A program made the translations under genes and the position numbers. From positions 1 through 64,000 of IMG/VR virus record IMGVR_UViG_3300034272_001071: DNA of 64,000 nucleotides. One strand, written 5' to 3'. Below are positions 63,222 to 64,000 of the stretch, in pieces (within the stretch, counting starts at the first letter, position 1; every line of letters begins with the position of its first letter). The stretch is from a virus. The notes under the pieces were generated by a model. It was not told the DNA's origin and did no database searches. It worked only from the letters and a program-made list of their open reading frames with translations.

Positions 63222-63797
63222 TTACTTACCGCAAGTAGGGCACTTTGCAGTGGATGTTTTTTCTGCTTTAGTCTTTGTTGTAGGTGTTTCACCCGCAGCC
63301 TTAAACTTTGGACGACCAAATCCTACGATTGAAATCATTACGCCTGCTTTGTTTTTCTTGAAAGCACGAAGTTGTTTGCAGGTCTCTCCGCCATTTCGCT
63401 GGCTTCCCTTTTTCTTTGAAGTAGTATTTCCTTCAATACACCATACAGTTCCGTCTTCATTGTCTTTTACAACAATTCCAACGTGAGAAATTCTATCGAC
63501 GCCATCTGATGGGAAATCAAAATAGGCAATATCTCCTGGTTCTGGATCTGCAATATCTCCATCAATCCATTGACCAGCTTTCTTAAATGCTTGTGCACCG
63601 CTTGGTGTATAAACAGTGTTAGGAATTTTTACTCCAGCTTCGTTTGCACACCAGTTAACAAAACTTCCGCACCATGGCTGAAAGTTTGCTTTCATAAAAG
63701 CACCGTATTTAGTTTCGTTATCTTTCGGACCCTCAATGGTTCCTACTTCTGCTGTAGCAACTTCAATAAGACGTGCTGCTGTTCCTTGATCTGCCAT
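63222..63797 (-). CDS. CHAP-domain endolysin
   Basis: A 191-residue amidase/endopeptidase. CHAP catalytic residues: Cys43 in NFQPWCGSFVNW and His105 in DRISHVGIVVK, with a following Glu in CIEGNTT. The N-terminal LIEVATAEVGTIEGP helix precedes. The C-terminal tail has a Cys pair (CPTCGK) and a Lys/Thr linker. It degrades host peptidoglycan at lysis. It has no signal peptide, so it needs a holin. Confidence 0.9.
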   Translation of the reverse strand: MADQGTAARLIEVATAEVGTIEGPKDNETKYGAFMKANFQPWCGSFVNWCANEAGVKIPNTVYTPSGAQAFKKAGQWIDGDIADPEPGDIAYFDFPSDGVDRISHVGIVVKDNEDGTVWCIEGNTTSKKKGSQRNGGETCKQLRAFKKNKAGVMISIVGFGRPKFKAAGETPTTKTKAEKTSTAKCPTCGK

Positions 63798-64000
63798 TAC
63801 TTCACCTTATTCCCAAATTTTACCCAGACTCTTTCGTGAAGAAAGTAGCCTAGTGCTTCCCAACCTATATACAGTAGGGCTCCAAGACTTGCGTATTCCC
63901 ATTCACCAGTAAATAAATAAATTACTCCAGCAACTCCAACTAGATGAAATGTTTCCCAGCTTGCTGTTTTTAGTAGTGTTCTTTTAGCTGAATCTGCCAT
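63797..64000 (-). CDS. DUF2061-like small membrane protein
   Basis: A 67-residue protein at the right edge with two membrane helices (TFHLVGVAGVIYLFTG; YASLGALLYIGWEALGYFL) and the motif KTASWETFHL / WEALGYFLHERVW, which matches the small DUF2061-type membrane family. It precedes the endolysin by a one-base overlap, so it is a holin candidate. The start ATG lies at the window end, so upstream sequence cannot be judged. Confidence 0.7.
   Translation of the reverse strand: MADSAKRTLLKTASWETFHLVGVAGVIYLFTGEWEYASLGALLYIGWEALGYFLHERVWVKFGNKVK

Overview
The window is a contiguous piece of a large tailed bacteriophage genome (siphovirus-type structural genes), AT-rich throughout. The likely host is a low-GC member of the Actinobacteria. 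The signs are a WhiB-family protein, a small Lsr2-like DNA-binding protein, an adenosylcobalamin-type ribonucleotide reductase, gp88 and DUF932-type accessory genes, many apparently leaderless genes, and a secreted surface-like protein. A freshwater nanopelagic actinobacterium would fit, but that is inference from composition and gene content only. No terminase, integrase or DNA polymerase is in the window, so it is a partial genome.

Layout. 1-10.3 kb (minus strand) holds the head and tail genes in the usual order, read right to left: portal, protease/scaffold, major capsid protein, connector proteins, tail tube, frameshifted tail-assembly chaperones and the start of the tape measure. 10.3-12.1 kb is a LamG-like virion protein. 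12.1-17.8 kb is a tandem block of six 2-oxoglutarate/Fe(II) oxygenases and two DUF6065-like proteins. 17.8-28.7 kb holds fibre and adhesin proteins, including one with 20 hexapeptide xPPxFF units followed by a Hint-like domain. 28.8-32.1 kb has a holin candidate, class II ribonucleotide reductase and a glycosyltransferase. 32.1-35.2 kb (plus strand) carries a lytic transglycosylase-like protein, small genes and two more oxygenase-family genes. 35.2-37.2 kb (minus) has three tRNAs, an HNH nuclease, another oxygenase/cupin and an SGNH hydrolase.

37.2-51.6 kb (plus strand) is a dense early-type region of about 40 small genes, a tRNA-Asp, and intergenic regulatory modules. Seventeen sites share an unusual promoter architecture, TGTCAG-N10-TATAAT, usually followed by a short leader with the sequence AACGAAAGG. 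Six perfect TGTGA-N6-TCACA palindromes lie upstream of five of these promoters. A putative 150-nt small RNA at 47.08-47.23 kb carries the reverse complement of the shared leader inside a stem-loop. DnaA-box-like sequences cluster at 51.1 kb, a possible origin. 51.6-64 kb (minus) holds many zinc-ribbon and membrane micro-proteins, GroES, two more oxygenases, a host-like surface protein, thioredoxin, a secreted subtilisin, a proteasome/HslV-like Ntn hydrolase, WhiB, a CHAP endolysin and a small membrane protein.

The combined picture is a phage that separates late structural transcription (minus strand, left) from accessory/early transcription (plus strand, centre). It appears to control the latter by a phage-specific promoter element, CRP-like operators and possibly a trans-acting anti-Shine-Dalgarno RNA, and it carries about eleven oxygenase-family genes of unknown target.
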